64,000 nucleotides of DNA from Saccharopolyspora elongata (GCF_004348985.1 NZ_SMKW01000031.1:1-64000); one strand, 5' to 3'; positions 34,472 through 43,581 are shown, counted from the stretch's first letter. Program-made: numbers and translations. The notes: generated from the sequence alone by a model not told the origin.

Positions 34472-34855
34472 TCAGGCAGGCTGCATCGCTTGCGGCGTCA
34501 TCTGTCGGCACATATCCGCGCACCGCGTCATGACGTCCGCCAGTTCGGTCATCTCCGAAGTGTTCACCTGCCTGCACATCTCGGCGGACATCTCGCACAT
34601 GTCGGCGCACATGCTGCACATTCGTACGCACATCTGCACCATGTCCGCGCCGGCTTTCGCCATGCTCGAACAGCGCATCATCATGTCCGCGCACATGCGA
34701 CACATGTCCGCGCAGGACATCATCATCATGCTCAGCTGCATCGACTGTTCGCTGCGCATTTCCATGCAGCGAGACAGCATCTGCTCGCAGGTGTCATGGC
34801 ACTTGTGGCATATGTCGATGCACTGCTGCATCTCGGTGCTCAGCTGACGTGTCAT
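34472..34855 (-). CDS. Cys/Met-rich four-helix copper-storage-like protein (DUF326)
   Basis: The 127-residue protein has 16 cysteines, many as CxxxC and CxxC (CIDICHKCHDTC, CADMCRMCAD, MCSMCADMC, CADMCRQ), and a large number of Met. This is the pattern of DUF326 and of Csp copper-storage proteins, whose four helices line a core with Cys that hold many Cu(I) ions. No signal peptide is seen, so it would be cytoplasmic like Csp3. ATG 34855 is chosen, with GTAGGAGG about 7 bases upstream. It stands alone, 287 bp from the transporter gene. Copper binding is inferred from the family. Confidence 0.85.
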   Translation of the reverse strand: MTRQLSTEMQQCIDICHKCHDTCEQMLSRCMEMRSEQSMQLSMMMMSCADMCRMCADMMMRCSSMAKAGADMVQMCVRMCSMCADMCEMSAEMCRQVNTSEMTELADVMTRCADMCRQMTPQAMQPA

Positions 34856-35350
34856 TGGTGAACCTCCTACATGTTCCAGGCCTGGCAAGGATTCGCTACG
34901 CCGGGCACAGCGCACTGCCCTGCCAGCGGCCTACGAGAAGTCCTGCCTACTCCTGGCCTGCCGAGATCGCACGTCGCGAGCCGCCACACCACGGAGACCA
35001 CCGGCCAAGGCATCGGCACGTTCATCACCCGAGCGCTTCCAGAAAACCCCCTGGTGGCGGGTACGCCAGAAGTTCCGCGGACCGCTGGCACTTTCGCAAC
35101 ACCTGCACCGCCGTCCCCTCGCGTTTCCGGACGGGAGCCGGTTGCCGCCAGCGGCAATCACCCAGCCCGCCTGGCAGCAGTCCGATGGCCACGCCGGCAA
35201 CGACCAGCCGCAGTCCTTTTTGGATGATTGTCTCGATCGGCCGGTATGCCAGTTGGAAGTGCTTCCACGCTGTGGCATCCCTCGGAGCGGGTCCGAGGGA
35301 TGCCACAGCGACTGGCCCACCCGCGTTCGGGGCGGGAATCTGCCACCGGT
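34856..35350. other. Gap with an extragenic palindrome
   Basis: No gene is supported. The notable content is the perfect inverted repeat at 35268-35310. Small frames on both strands are GC shadows. Confidence 0.45.
35268..35310. repeat. Perfect 19-bp inverted repeat (extragenic palindrome)
   Basis: Bases 35268-35286 are the exact complement of 35292-35310, with a 5-base loop (GCGGG). The arms begin CGCTGTGGCATCC. Such a stem would be very stable as RNA. It lies 41 bp after the stop of the SGNH hydrolase (a minus-strand gene ending at 35351), so it could end that transcript. There is no T-run. It may be a member of a dispersed repeat family. Confidence 0.7.
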
Positions 35351-36712
35351 TCAGAGTTGATCGAGATCGATGCTGTTCGCGATCGCGTGGTAGCCGGTGT
35401 CGTTCGGGTGCAGGCTGTCGTCGTAGACGTAGCCGGACCGGGGCAGCCCCGGTTGCGCGGGGTCGGCCATCACCCGGTCGAAGTCGATGACCGAGTCGAA
35501 CTCACCGCTGGTCCGAATCCACTCGTTGACCTCGACGCGAACCTGCTCGGCCGCGTCCTGGTCGTAGGGGAACTGCAAACCGCGCAACGGGATGATGGTT
35601 GCGCCGACCGGTTTGATGCCGTGATCACGCGCGGCCCGGACGAGCTCCCGGTAACCCCCGATCAGCCGCTGTGCGGTCACCTCGCCATCCGGGGGGAAGC
35701 ACTGTTCCGGGCTGTCGAGATAGCCCCCCAGCAGGTCGTTGCCGCCCAACTCGATGATCACGGTGCGAACGCCCGGCCGGGACAGCACGTCCCGCTGGAA
35801 CCGGGTGCGACCGGCCTGCCCGTAGCAAGGCGAGTCGGACAGCAACCGGTTGCCGGCGATCCCGGCGTTGGCCACGGCGACCGGGCGGTGCGTTGCGGCA
35901 AGCCGCTCGGCCAGGACGTCGGGGTACCTGCTGCTGGCACCGGAGGTCGAGCCGGCCCCGTCGGTGGCCGAGTCGCCGAAGGCCACCACCGTGTTCCGCT
36001 CCGACAGGGCGCGGTCGGAGACTTCCACGGCGGCGAGGTAGTAGGAGGACTCGGTGGACTCGGTGTAGGCACTGCCGTCGCTGTCCGCCAGGTGGTCCCC
36101 GGCCGCCCGGTAGGACGTGGCGAGCCCCAGCCGGTGGAAGGTCGCCGGACCGGTGGGTTCGGCGAATCGCAGCGTCACCGACAACTTCTCCAGCGGCTCG
36201 GTCGGCAGTGGAACCGGATCGCTGACCAGTTCCTGCCCAGCCGGAATCGCCACGTCCGGAGCGCCGGCGAAGTTCAGCGTCCGCATCGTGTCGGGCCAGA
36301 CCTGGGCGTTTCCGCCGTTGGCCAGGCCTGGCCGGGAGGGATTGGCCGCGCCCGGCAGGCCGACCGTCGCACCGGCCACCCGCAGCGGCGAACTGCCGTA
36401 GACGTTGGACACCCTGATCCTGACCTGGGAGCCGCCGGTGCTGACCCGGACCACCTGGCGAAGCGTCTGGTCGGCGAAGCCCTGCTGCGACCAGTTCGGT
36501 CCTAGGTCGTCGTCGCCGGCCACCGGCCGTTGCGCCGCGGCCGCCCACGCCACCGCCCACTCCGAGCCGGTGCCGCCCGCCCCCGCGGCTGGTTCGGCGG
36601 CCCACGGCGACGCGCAGCCGGCGGCACCGAGCAGCGAGCTCCCGGCGAGTACCGCACCAGCGAGTGCCGTGGCGGTTCTCGACCGTCGCCGGGGTGTTTT
36701 CGAGGTGGACAT
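35351..36712 (-). CDS. SGNH/GDSL-family hydrolase lipoprotein
   Basis: The 453-residue protein has a lipoprotein signal (ALAGAVLAGSSLLGAAGC, Cys near residue 33). The catalytic SGNH blocks are in the C-terminal half: VVAFGDSATDG near 244 (Ser nucleophile), NAGIAGNR near 286 (Gly), ELGGNDLLGG near 324 (Asn) and DDSLHPNDTGY near 437 (Asp-His pair). An N-terminal beta-rich domain of about 200 residues precedes them. The usual role is hydrolysis of an acyl or acetyl ester on the outer side of the membrane, such as deacetylation of a glycan or lipid. It forms no clear operon. Confidence 0.88.
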   Translation of the reverse strand: MSTSKTPRRRSRTATALAGAVLAGSSLLGAAGCASPWAAEPAAGAGGTGSEWAVAWAAAAQRPVAGDDDLGPNWSQQGFADQTLRQVVRVSTGGSQVRIRVSNVYGSSPLRVAGATVGLPGAANPSRPGLANGGNAQVWPDTMRTLNFAGAPDVAIPAGQELVSDPVPLPTEPLEKLSVTLRFAEPTGPATFHRLGLATSYRAAGDHLADSDGSAYTESTESSYYLAAVEVSDRALSERNTVVAFGDSATDGAGSTSGASSRYPDVLAERLAATHRPVAVANAGIAGNRLLSDSPCYGQAGRTRFQRDVLSRPGVRTVIIELGGNDLLGGYLDSPEQCFPPDGEVTAQRLIGGYRELVRAARDHGIKPVGATIIPLRGLQFPYDQDAAEQVRVEVNEWIRTSGEFDSVIDFDRVMADPAQPGLPRSGYVYDDSLHPNDTGYHAIANSIDLDQL

Positions 36713-36950
36713 GGGGAAGTTCCTCCGTATCTGCGCCCTGTCGGCAGGGCGGCGTGCAGTACCACCGATCTCACCGCGTCACCGGCCGCAGGTCATTACG
36801 GCTACTACCCGAAGCCCAGGTATATCTGGCCCTACCCCGGTCGCGAGCCATGGCGATCGGTGCCGACCAGTCGAGACGAACCCTTCACGAATCGGCTGCC
36901 ACCTCGGTGAGCTCGGAGATGGGCCGCAACCTCGGTCGATCCGGTATCTG
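36713..36950. other. Gap without a gene
   Basis: No gene or RNA is supported. The right part merges into a crotonase-tail fragment. Confidence 0.35.
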
Positions 36951-37020
36951 TGGAACCGACAGCGGCGAGAGCGCCGAAGGGGTCAGCGCCTTCCTCGAGC
37001 GGCGCCCACCGACCTCGTGA
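36951..37020 (+). pseudogene. 3' scrap of an enoyl-CoA hydratase gene
   Basis: The last 18 codons before TGA 37018-37020 read GESAEGVSAFLERRPPTS. This is the characteristic C-terminus of many crotonase proteins (pattern EGVxAFLEKRPPxF). The intact crotonase at 50286-51092 in this window has EGVSSFLERRPPTY. No other part of a crotonase is visible upstream, so only a tail remains. Confidence 0.45.
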
Positions 37021-37087
37021 CACCGCTCGGCGGCGCCGCGCTCAGGTACCGCTGAGCATGCGGGCGGCTCGCCGCCTGGCGGTCGGG

Positions 37088-37447
37088 TCAATAGGAGCGC
37101 AGCAGCAGATACGCGGCGGCTGCGGAGCCCAGAACGGCTGCGCCGTAGCAGAACGCGATGATGGGTGCGCCGAATTCCTTGAGCTGGAGGCCGTCGTAGA
37201 GGGTGTAGCGGAAGCGGTGCGCCCAGTGGAACAGCAGCGTCACACACAGGCCGAGCAGCACGACCTTCGTGGCGGGATGCCGCAACACCGCGAGCACGTG
37301 CGCGTGGTTCGGCGTCGGCAGCAAACCCGTCGGGAACGCGATGCCGAAAAGCACCAGCAGCACTGGTACCAGCAGTGCGGCGACCGTGCCGCCGACGCTG
37401 AAAAGCAGCCACGCCAACGGTTCCGGTGATCTCCGCCGGTCAGCCAT
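37088..37447 (-). CDS. frdD: Fumarate reductase/succinate dehydrogenase membrane subunit D
   Basis: This 119-residue subunit has three membrane helices (residues 11-40, 60-80, 92-117). The conserved HWAHRFRYTLYDGLQL in the second helix region is a quinone/anchor mark of FrdD. It overlaps the FrdC stop by 8 bp and closes the frdABCD operon. Together with FrdC it anchors the enzyme to the membrane and handles the quinone. Whether the enzyme runs as fumarate reductase or succinate dehydrogenase cannot be told from the sequence. Confidence 0.9.
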   Translation of the reverse strand: MADRRRSPEPLAWLLFSVGGTVAALLVPVLLVLFGIAFPTGLLPTPNHAHVLAVLRHPATKVVLLGLCVTLLFHWAHRFRYTLYDGLQLKEFGAPIIAFCYGAAVLGSAAAAYLLLRSY

Positions 37448-37823
37448 CCAGCACCACCCAGGCCACCGCGGCGGACACCAGCAGCCACAGCAGGTACTGC
37501 GACGCGAGGATCGGCGCGGGCCCGACCCGTCGGCCGCGGACCCGAACGACCACCGCCTTCGGCGTGAGGCCGAACCAGGTCACGGTGTGCAGCAGGACGA
37601 ACAACAGCGCGACCGCGTTCAGCACCAGCACCCACCCGCGGCTCCAGGCGAGGAACTGGGCGTACCGGTCACCGCCGGTGGAGACGGCGTGCACCAGCAG
37701 GAGCAGGTACACCACGAACCAGGCGATGAAGATGCTACTGATCTCGCGCAACACGAACAAGAAGTACGAACGTCGCCGCAGCCACCAGAACAGCGACACC
37801 GGCTTCCGGTACGCTGTGCTCAT
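37440..37823 (-). CDS. frdC: Fumarate reductase/succinate dehydrogenase membrane subunit C
   Basis: The 127-residue subunit begins [30 protein letters not shown], typical of FrdC, with three helices. The ATG at 37823 overlaps the FrdB stop by 4 bp (ATGA). The presence of separate C and D chains without haem-b marks fits the quinol:fumarate reductase type. Confidence 0.9.
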   Translation of the reverse strand: MSTAYRKPVSLFWWLRRRSYFLFVLREISSIFIAWFVVYLLLLVHAVSTGGDRYAQFLAWSRGWVLVLNAVALLFVLLHTVTWFGLTPKAVVVRVRGRRVGPAPILASQYLLWLLVSAAVAWVVLDG

Positions 37824-38557
37824 CGTGACCCCCGCGGCCACAGGAAGTCCTTGAGCGACTGCATGGCCGCCGTCAGCTTGTAGCGCTGGATGGCACCCGC
37901 CGGATCGACGCCCTTGGGGCAGGCCGTGGTGCACTCGCCGACGAACGTGCACGCCCACACGCCCTCGGCCGCTGAGAGGACGTCGCGCCGGTCTTCGGCA
38001 CCCTGGTCCCGGGAGTCGAGGTTGTAGCGCTGAGCAAGTGCGATTGCCGCCGGGCCGAGGAAATCGGGGTCGAGCGCGTACACCGGGCAGGCCGAGTAGC
38101 AGAGCATGCAGTTGATGCACATGCTGTACTGCTTGTACTCGTCCATCTCCGCCGGCGTCTGCCGGAACTCCTCCTCCGGAGGCGGCTCGTCGCGGACGAG
38201 CCACGGCTTGACCTGCGCCAATTTCCGCATGAAATCGCCGATCTCGACGACGAGATCGCGGATCACCGGGAAATTGCGCAGCGGCTCGACCCGCACCGGA
38301 CCGGGCGCGTAATCGGTCAGGAACGTCGCGCAGGTCAACTTCGGATCGCCGTTGACCGTCATGCCGCAACTGCCGCACACCCCCATCCGGCACGACCAGC
38401 GGTAGGACAGCGTGCCGTCCACCTGGTCCTTGATGTGGTTGAGGCCGTCGAGCACCACCCACTCCCGGCGCAGCGGCACCTCGTAGGACTGCACGGTCGG
38501 TTCCGCGTCCTGTTCCGGGCGGTAGCGCGTGACCTGCAAGGTGATCTGGTCCGCCAT
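37820..38557 (-). CDS. frdB: Fumarate reductase/succinate dehydrogenase iron-sulfur subunit
   Basis: The 245-residue subunit carries three clusters: [10 protein letters not shown] near residue 56 for the 2Fe-2S cluster, [12 protein letters not shown] near 147 for one 4Fe-4S cluster, and [14 protein letters not shown] near 203 for the third. It passes electrons between FrdA and the quinone. ATG 38557 follows the FrdA stop by 2 bp. The long frame extending to 40075 is antisense-phase shadow of frdA. Confidence 0.93.
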   Translation of the reverse strand: MADQITLQVTRYRPEQDAEPTVQSYEVPLRREWVVLDGLNHIKDQVDGTLSYRWSCRMGVCGSCGMTVNGDPKLTCATFLTDYAPGPVRVEPLRNFPVIRDLVVEIGDFMRKLAQVKPWLVRDEPPPEEEFRQTPAEMDEYKQYSMCINCMLCYSACPVYALDPDFLGPAAIALAQRYNLDSRDQGAEDRRDVLSAAEGVWACTFVGECTTACPKGVDPAGAIQRYKLTAAMQSLKDFLWPRGSR

Positions 38558-38559
38558 GG

Positions 38560-40305
38560 CTAGTCCTTCCCGTACACGCGCTCGGCGGGCGGCCAACGCG
38601 TGATGGTCACCGGCAGGTACTCGACCCGGCCGCTGCCGTCCGGCTGGCGGCGGATCAGCGAGTGGGCGAGGAAGCGCTCGTCGTCGCGGGCCGGGAAGTC
38701 GGTGCGCTGGTGCGCGCCCCGCGACTCCTCTCGGCGCAGCGCGCAGTGCACGATGGTTTCGGCCACGTCGAGCATGCCGGACAGTTCGAGCGCGGCGACC
38801 AACTCGGTGTTGAACGTCCGGCTGTGGTCGTCGAGGCCCACCGCGCCGAAGCGCTCCCGGAGCTGTCGGAGCGTGTCGGCCGCTTTCGACAGTGACCCTC
38901 CGTCGCGGTAGATCCCCGCGCCGTTCTCCATGGTTTCCTGCATTTCGAGGCGGATGTCCGCGATGCGTTCGCCCCCTTCGGAATGCCGCGCCAGTTCCCG
39001 TTCCAACCGCCGCTGCTCGTCCCGGCCCTGCGCCAGCACTGCCGACGACGAGCCGTGTCCGGCCGCGGCGAACTCGGCCGCCGCCCGGCCCGCCCGCGCG
39101 CCGAAGACCAACAGCTCCGGCAGGGAATTCGAGCCCAGCCGATTGGCTCCGTTGATGCTCACGCAAGCGACTTCGCCCGCGGCGTAGAGACCCGCGAGCC
39201 CGGCGGCACCGTTGATGTCGGTGTGCACGCCGCCCATCATGTAGTGGATCACCGGTCGCACCGGGATGAGCTCCCGAACCGGGTCGATGTGCTGGTACTG
39301 CAGGCAGAGCTCCCGCACGAAGGGCAGCTTGGTGTCGATGACCTCCGCGCCCAGGTGGCGCAGGTCCAGGTGGACGATCGGGCCGTGCGACGTGTCGATC
39401 GTGCGGCCCTTGTCGAGTTCGTGCACGAACGCCTGGGACAGCCGGTCGCGCGGCCCCAGCTCCATGCAGCGCAGCTTCGGTGTCGGCTCCGGCTTTCCCA
39501 ATTCGTAGTCCTGCAGGTAGCGGTAGCCGTCCTTGTTGAGCAGCCAGCCGCCTTCGGCCCGCGCGGCCTCGGTGATCAGGATGCCGGTGAACGGCAGGCC
39601 GGTCGGGTGGTACTGGACGAACTCCATGTCCTTCAGCGGCGCCCCGGCCCGGTAGGCCAGGGCCATGCCGTCGCCGGTCTTGATGTTCGCGTTGGTTGTG
39701 AACGGGTAAACCCGGCCGCAGCCGCCGGTGCACACGACGACGGCGCGGGCGGTGATCGTCTCGATCCGGCCGGTGGCCAGCTCCATTGCCACCACACCGC
39801 ACACCCGACCGTCGTCGACCAGCAGCGAGGTGGTGAACCACTCGTCGTAGCGCACGATGTCCGAATAGGACAAAGCGGTTTGGAAGAGTGTGTGCAGCAG
39901 GTGGAATCCGGTCTTGTCCGCCGCGAACCAGGTCCGCTTCTTTCGCATCCCGCCGAAGGCCCGGACCGCGATGCGTCCGCCCGGCTGCCGACTCCACGGA
40001 CATCCCCAGTGCTCCAGCCGGAGCAGCTCCGCGCGCGCCTCGGGGACGAAGACCTCGACGGCGTCCTGATCGCACAGCCAGTCGCTTCCGGACACCGTGT
40101 CGTAGGCGTGCTCGTCGAAGGTGTCATCGGGACCGGCGATGGCCGCCGCGCCGCCCTCGGCGGAAACCGTGTGGCTGCGCATCGGATAGACCTTGGAAAC
40201 CACCGCCACGCTCAGCCGGGGATCGGTTTCCGCAACCGCGATGGCCGCCCGCAGCCCGGCGCCGCCGCCGCCCACGATCACGATGTCGTACGAAGCCGCC
40301 ACCAT
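38560..40305 (-). CDS. frdA: Fumarate reductase/succinate dehydrogenase flavoprotein subunit
   Basis: The 581-residue subunit has the FAD-binding motif [16 protein letters not shown] near residue 11 and [14 protein letters not shown] near 42, where the His carries covalent [24 protein letters not shown] near 238 and [16 protein letters not shown] near 352 form the dicarboxylate site. It interconverts fumarate and succinate. It is followed directly by frdB, frdC and frdD. Confidence 0.95.
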   Translation of the reverse strand: MVAASYDIVIVGGGGAGLRAAIAVAETDPRLSVAVVSKVYPMRSHTVSAEGGAAAIAGPDDTFDEHAYDTVSGSDWLCDQDAVEVFVPEARAELLRLEHWGCPWSRQPGGRIAVRAFGGMRKKRTWFAADKTGFHLLHTLFQTALSYSDIVRYDEWFTTSLLVDDGRVCGVVAMELATGRIETITARAVVVCTGGCGRVYPFTTNANIKTGDGMALAYRAGAPLKDMEFVQYHPTGLPFTGILITEAARAEGGWLLNKDGYRYLQDYELGKPEPTPKLRCMELGPRDRLSQAFVHELDKGRTIDTSHGPIVHLDLRHLGAEVIDTKLPFVRELCLQYQHIDPVRELIPVRPVIHYMMGGVHTDINGAAGLAGLYAAGEVACVSINGANRLGSNSLPELLVFGARAGRAAAEFAAAGHGSSSAVLAQGRDEQRRLERELARHSEGGERIADIRLEMQETMENGAGIYRDGGSLSKAADTLRQLRERFGAVGLDDHSRTFNTELVAALELSGMLDVAETIVHCALRREESRGAHQRTDFPARDDERFLAHSLIRRQPDGSGRVEYLPVTITRWPPAERVYGKD

Positions 40306-40314
40306 CCGCCCGCC

Positions 40315-40545
40315 TCACGCCTCGTGGTCGGCGCTGTGCTCGTCGACCAGAACCTTGCCGTCGTGGCGGACGGTCCTGATCCGCACGCTGCCGTCGTGGA
40401 ATTCGTGCCACACCTGGCGGCAGCCGCATTCGTACGCCACGTCGTCGACGAGCAGCCCCGCGGCGTCGTCCTCGCGATGCCGAATGCACCGTACGAACCA
40501 CCCACACGGGGCCCGTTCCCGGAAATGAGTGTCCTCGCCGACCAC
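40315..40545 (-). CDS. Small Cys-containing protein upstream of frdA, unknown function
   Basis: The 76-residue product ends 9 bp before frdA on the same strand. It holds four Cys in two groups (APCGWFVRC and ECGCRQVW) and a charged C-terminus (VRTVRHDGKVLVDEHSA-type text). The Cys pairs could bind a metal. I take GTG 40545 as start, with a G-rich stretch before it; a longer start at 40653 would overlap the palindrome. The position as first gene of the frd operon suggests a partner or assembly role, but nothing proves it. Confidence 0.55.
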   Translation of the reverse strand: MVGEDTHFRERAPCGWFVRCIRHREDDAAGLLVDDVAYECGCRQVWHEFHDGSVRIRTVRHDGKVLVDEHSADHEA

Positions 40546-40615
40546 GACCCCACCCCCCGCGGGACGGTGACCCGACTCAACAAGAGGATACGGCCGCACC
40601 GGCACGCCCCCAAGC

Positions 40616-40659
40616 TCGTGAGTGGTTGTCCCGGTTCTTACCGGGACAACCACTCACGA
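40616..40659. repeat. Perfect 19-bp inverted repeat (extragenic palindrome)
   Basis: Bases 40616-40634 are the exact complement of 40641-40659, with a 6-base loop TTCTTA. The arms begin TCGTGAGTGGTTG. Similar sequences with GTGAGTGGTTG are familiar from intergenic DNA of Amycolatopsis-type genomes, from memory. It sits upstream of the frd operon. Confidence 0.7.
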
Positions 40660-40698
40660 CGTTTTCAAGCCAGTTCCACGTCCTTCGCGCATTCCGTG

Positions 40699-40743
40699 CA
40701 CCGCCAGCACCGCCAGCACCGACAGCACCGCCAGCAACAGCAG
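40699..40743. repeat. Five imperfect tandem copies of a 9-bp unit
   Basis: The unit CACCGCCAG occurs at 40699, 40708 and 40726, with one-base variant CACCGACAG at 40717 and a degenerate copy CAACAGCAG at 40735. It lies in the gap before the LuxR-type pseudogene. Confidence 0.55.
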
Positions 40744-40844
40744 AACCATATGGTTGTACGGAGCCTTCTCGACGTCCCGGGCGGGCAGACGCTGAGGAAC
40801 GCGAACGCGCCTGGCACCTCCTCCAGCACCCGGGAGAAGGCGAG

Positions 40845-41170
40845 ATGACCGTCGATGTGGTCAGCGAAGCGCCGGACGCCGCGCCCGCTCTCCTGCTGCT
40901 GCTGAACGTGCTTGGTGACGTCGCCGAGCCGCCCGAACAGCTCGATGCCCCTCAGGCGAGCCCGGTGGAGGCCCGGCTGCTCGCGCTGGCGGCGGTGGCG
41001 TCACCACCGCGCAGATCGCCAAGGCGGTCGGCCTGACCGTGGACGCGGTCAACTACCACCTGCAACGCATTTCCCGCCGCTGGCGCGTCCCGAACCGGAC
41101 CGAGCTGGTCGCCCGCGGCTACGTGCTGGGCGTGCTGAAACCCTCGACCTGGCCGTCAGAACCCGCCTGA
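40845..41170 (+). pseudogene. LuxR-type regulator with a frameshift
   Basis: From ATG 40845 (GAGAAGG upstream) one frame reads MTVDVVSEAPDAAPALLLLL and on to ASPVEARLLALAA. The following frame then gives VTTAQIAKAVGLTVDAVNYH, ISRRWRVPNRTELVARGYV and a stop at 41170. Joined, they form a LuxR-type helix-turn-helix with its normal lead-in (SPxExxLLxLAAxGxTTAxIA). One base is missing in the G-run around 40985-40995. It is either a recent pseudogene or a sequencing error. The protein would be about 108 residues, a bare DNA-binding module. Confidence 0.65.
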
Positions 41171-41277
41171 CCGCGATTCCCACCGAGGGCCAGGCGTTTC
41201 CCGCGATGAGTTTCGGTCTCGGTGCGGGTCGGTACTCGTGCAGGAGGCCTGCCCTTCGACGTGACAAGGAGAAGGCC

Positions 41278-42009
41278 ATGAGCATCTCATTTCCGGGTGA
41301 GTCGCCGGAATACCGGGCGGCTCGTGATCGGCTGCTGGAGCGGGAGATCGAGCTGCGGCGGGCGATGGAGTCGGTAGCCGCCGCGCGGAGGCAGCTGCCC
41401 CCGGGCGGGCTGGTTCCGGAGGACTACGTCTTCCAGGGCGCCGGACCGGACGGCGGCTCGCAGGACGTTCGGCTGTCTGAGCTGTTCGGTCCGGGGAAGG
41501 ACTCGCTGGTGATCTACAGCATGATGTTCCCGCGGTATCCCACCGACGACCGCCGCGGGGCGGCAACGGGCAGGACGGCGGAACTGGAGCTGGTGGAGGC
41601 GCCGTGCCCGTCGTGCACGGCATTCCTCGACCAGCTCGACGGAGCCGTCGAACACCTCGACCAACGGCTCAACTTCGCGGTCGTCGCGAAGGCCCCGCTA
41701 CCGCGTCTGCTGGCATTCTCCGAGGAGCGCGGCTGGCGGCGCCTGCGGCTGCTGTCGGCGCATGGGAACAACTACGACCGCGACTACCACGGGGAAAGCG
41801 AGGAGGGCTATTCGCTGCCGATGATGAACGTCTTCCACCGCGAGAACGGCGAGATCCGCCATTTCTGGGGCTCCGAAATGCTGTACGCACCAAGAGACTC
41901 AGGACAGGATCCTCGCCACACCGGAACCATCGAACCCCTCTGGAACATGCACGATCTGACCCCCGAAGGCCGCCCGCAGGACTGGCACGAACAACTCAGC
42001 TACGGGTAG
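41278..42009 (+). CDS. DUF899 family thioredoxin-like protein
   Basis: The 243-residue protein fits DUF899. It starts with a helix (SPEYRAARDRLLEREIELRRAMESVAAARRQLP region, residues 9-42). Then follow the conserved DYVFQG, VRLSELFGPGKDSLVIYSMMFPR and the Cys pair APCPSCTAFLDQL near residue 103. VFHRENGEIRHFWGSEML closes the fold. Members have a thioredoxin-like fold; the CxxC pair suggests a redox role, but no reaction is established. GAGAAGG lies just before the ATG. It is 107 bp after the LuxR-type pseudogene, which might once have regulated it. Confidence 0.85.
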   Translation: MSISFPGESPEYRAARDRLLEREIELRRAMESVAAARRQLPPGGLVPEDYVFQGAGPDGGSQDVRLSELFGPGKDSLVIYSMMFPRYPTDDRRGAATGRTAELELVEAPCPSCTAFLDQLDGAVEHLDQRLNFAVVAKAPLPRLLAFSEERGWRRLRLLSAHGNNYDRDYHGESEEGYSLPMMNVFHRENGEIRHFWGSEMLYAPRDSGQDPRHTGTIEPLWNMHDLTPEGRPQDWHEQLSYG

Positions 42010-42109
42010 GCCGACGGTCCGCCGCTACCGCTTTCCGATGAACGGGTGCAGTTGCCCGCCTCGTTCAGGGGTCGTCACGGGCACAGCGCAGGAGACGCCG
42101 GGCTCCCGG

Positions 42110-42919
42110 TCAGTCCACTGGGGCGTAGCGCTCGTCACGCCAGGCCAGGGCTGCTCTGAGGCCCTTTGTCGCGACGAGTTCGGTGAACTCGGCTCGTTCG
42201 GGGGTGTCGGCGGAGTTGAGGACGGCGGCGATGTCGTGGTTCGCCTCCACCGCGTCGCGCAGGCCCATCGCCTCGTACGCCCGGGTGATGGCGCGCTTGG
42301 TGTATCGCAGGATGGACAGCGGGGTCAGGGCGATCTTGGCCGCGAGCTGGTCCACGGTGGTTTCGAGCTCCTCAGGCGCGACCACCCGGTTGATTATGCC
42401 GAGCTCCAGGGCGCGCGCGGCATCGACGACGTCGCCGGTGTAGAGCAGCTCGTTGGTGGCCTTCTGCCCGAGCAGGAACGGCATGAGCAGGGTGACCGGG
42501 CCCGAGCCGAACCGGATCTCGGGTTCGCCGAACTGGGCGTCCTCGGTGGCGACGAGCAGATCGCAGGCCATGGCCAGTTCGCAGCCGCCGGCGAGGCACC
42601 ACCCGGAGATCGCGCCGATGACGGGTTTGTTCAGGGACCAGACCTTCATCGTCAGACCGATGTTGTTGGCCAGGCCGGCGTGCCACTGCTCCGCGGTCGA
42701 GACGCCCATCTCGACTTCCTGGGCGATGTCGTAGCCGACGCTGAAGGCCCGTTCTCCGCCCGCGAGGACCACGACCTTCACCGCGTCGTCGCGTTCTGCC
42801 GCGTCGAGTGCGTCGGTGAGCTCTCGCATCACCTCGACCGACAGAGCATTCAGCTTCTTCGGCCGGTCGATCGTCAACCACGCGACGGGACCGCGGGTTT
42901 CGCTGCGCACGAACTCCAT
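42110..42919 (-). CDS. Enoyl-CoA hydratase/isomerase (crotonase)
   Basis: The 269-residue protein has the crotonase marks KKLNALSVEVMREL near residue 21, GGERAFSVGYDI near 54 and GWCLAGGCELAMACDL near 106 (oxyanion hole), with EPEIRFGSGP near 132. The Glu of the second catalytic position of true hydratases is not certain here, so isomerase or other crotonase reactions are possible. It is the last gene of the minus-strand set OsmC, transporter and CCR-like enzyme, with 52 bp to the OsmC gene. Confidence 0.88.
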   Translation of the reverse strand: MEFVRSETRGPVAWLTIDRPKKLNALSVEVMRELTDALDAAERDDAVKVVVLAGGERAFSVGYDIAQEVEMGVSTAEQWHAGLANNIGLTMKVWSLNKPVIGAISGWCLAGGCELAMACDLLVATEDAQFGEPEIRFGSGPVTLLMPFLLGQKATNELLYTGDVVDAARALELGIINRVVAPEELETTVDQLAAKIALTPLSILRYTKRAITRAYEAMGLRDAVEANHDIAAVLNSADTPERAEFTELVATKGLRAALAWRDERYAPVD

Positions 42920-42971
42920 GCTGTTCCTCCTGTACTGGTACCGGTTCTGGCTCGGTGGGACGGTGTCAGAT

Positions 42972-43535
42972 CTATGCGAGGACGGTGGAGACGCACACCG
43001 CGTTGGCGAGGGTGTCGCGGATGGGCGAGCGCTGCTGGACCGCTTCGGTGAGCTCCTGCAGGCCTTCCCGGGAGGTGTTCGGGGACTCCGCGTGCACCGT
43101 CACCCGGATCTCCTGCGCACCTGGACGGACCGACTTGTCCAGCCCGAGGAATCCCTGCAGGTCGAAGTCGACCTCCATGTCCAGCCGCAGCGACGAGAGT
43201 TCGATGCCCCGGGCGGCGGCGTTGGCCGCGTAGGTCACGGCGTAGCAGCCGGCGAGGGCTTGCAGGACGTACTCCCCCGGGCTGGCCGCCGTGTCGGTGC
43301 CCAGCAGGGCGGCGGGTTCGTCGGACTCCAGCGTGTAGCGCGCGGTCCGATCCTCCACGCGGTGCCCGGCTTGGCGGACTTCGCCGGTGGTAGCGGTCTG
43401 GCGGCAGCCGCCCGCCCAGCTCGTCCCGAGGGTGAAGGTGACCTGGGCGAGTTCGGGCTGGTCCCGGACGGCGTCGAGGGTTGCGTTCAGAGCATCGCGG
43501 TCGACGCCGTTGATGACGTTGGCGGTCTCGGTCAC
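42972..43535 (-). CDS. OsmC family peroxide reductase
   Basis: The 187-residue protein has both OsmC cysteines: LAGCYAVTYAANAAARGIEL near residue 97 and NAVCVSTVLA at the C-terminus near 181. This fold reduces organic hydroperoxides with a thiol pair. It sits between the crotonase and the transporter and may protect against peroxides formed during acid breakdown. Confidence 0.85.
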   Translation of the reverse strand: MTETANVINGVDRDALNATLDAVRDQPELAQVTFTLGTSWAGGCRQTATTGEVRQAGHRVEDRTARYTLESDEPAALLGTDTAASPGEYVLQALAGCYAVTYAANAAARGIELSSLRLDMEVDFDLQGFLGLDKSVRPGAQEIRVTVHAESPNTSREGLQELTEAVQQRSPIRDTLANAVCVSTVLA

Positions 43536-43581
43536 GTGATTCTCCTATCGGTGCGCGAAAACTGTTGCCGTGCAGTGGTTG

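Noticed and set aside
37820..40075. Long frame suggesting an FrdA-FrdB fusion
   Set aside because: The first part is low-complexity shadow of frdA; frdB starts at ATG 38557 two bases after the frdA stop.
40654..40749. Minus-strand mini-ORF of 31 residues with a hydrophobic LAVL repeat
   Set aside because: The hydrophobic text comes from a 9-bp tandem repeat, no ribosome site is present and no relative is known.
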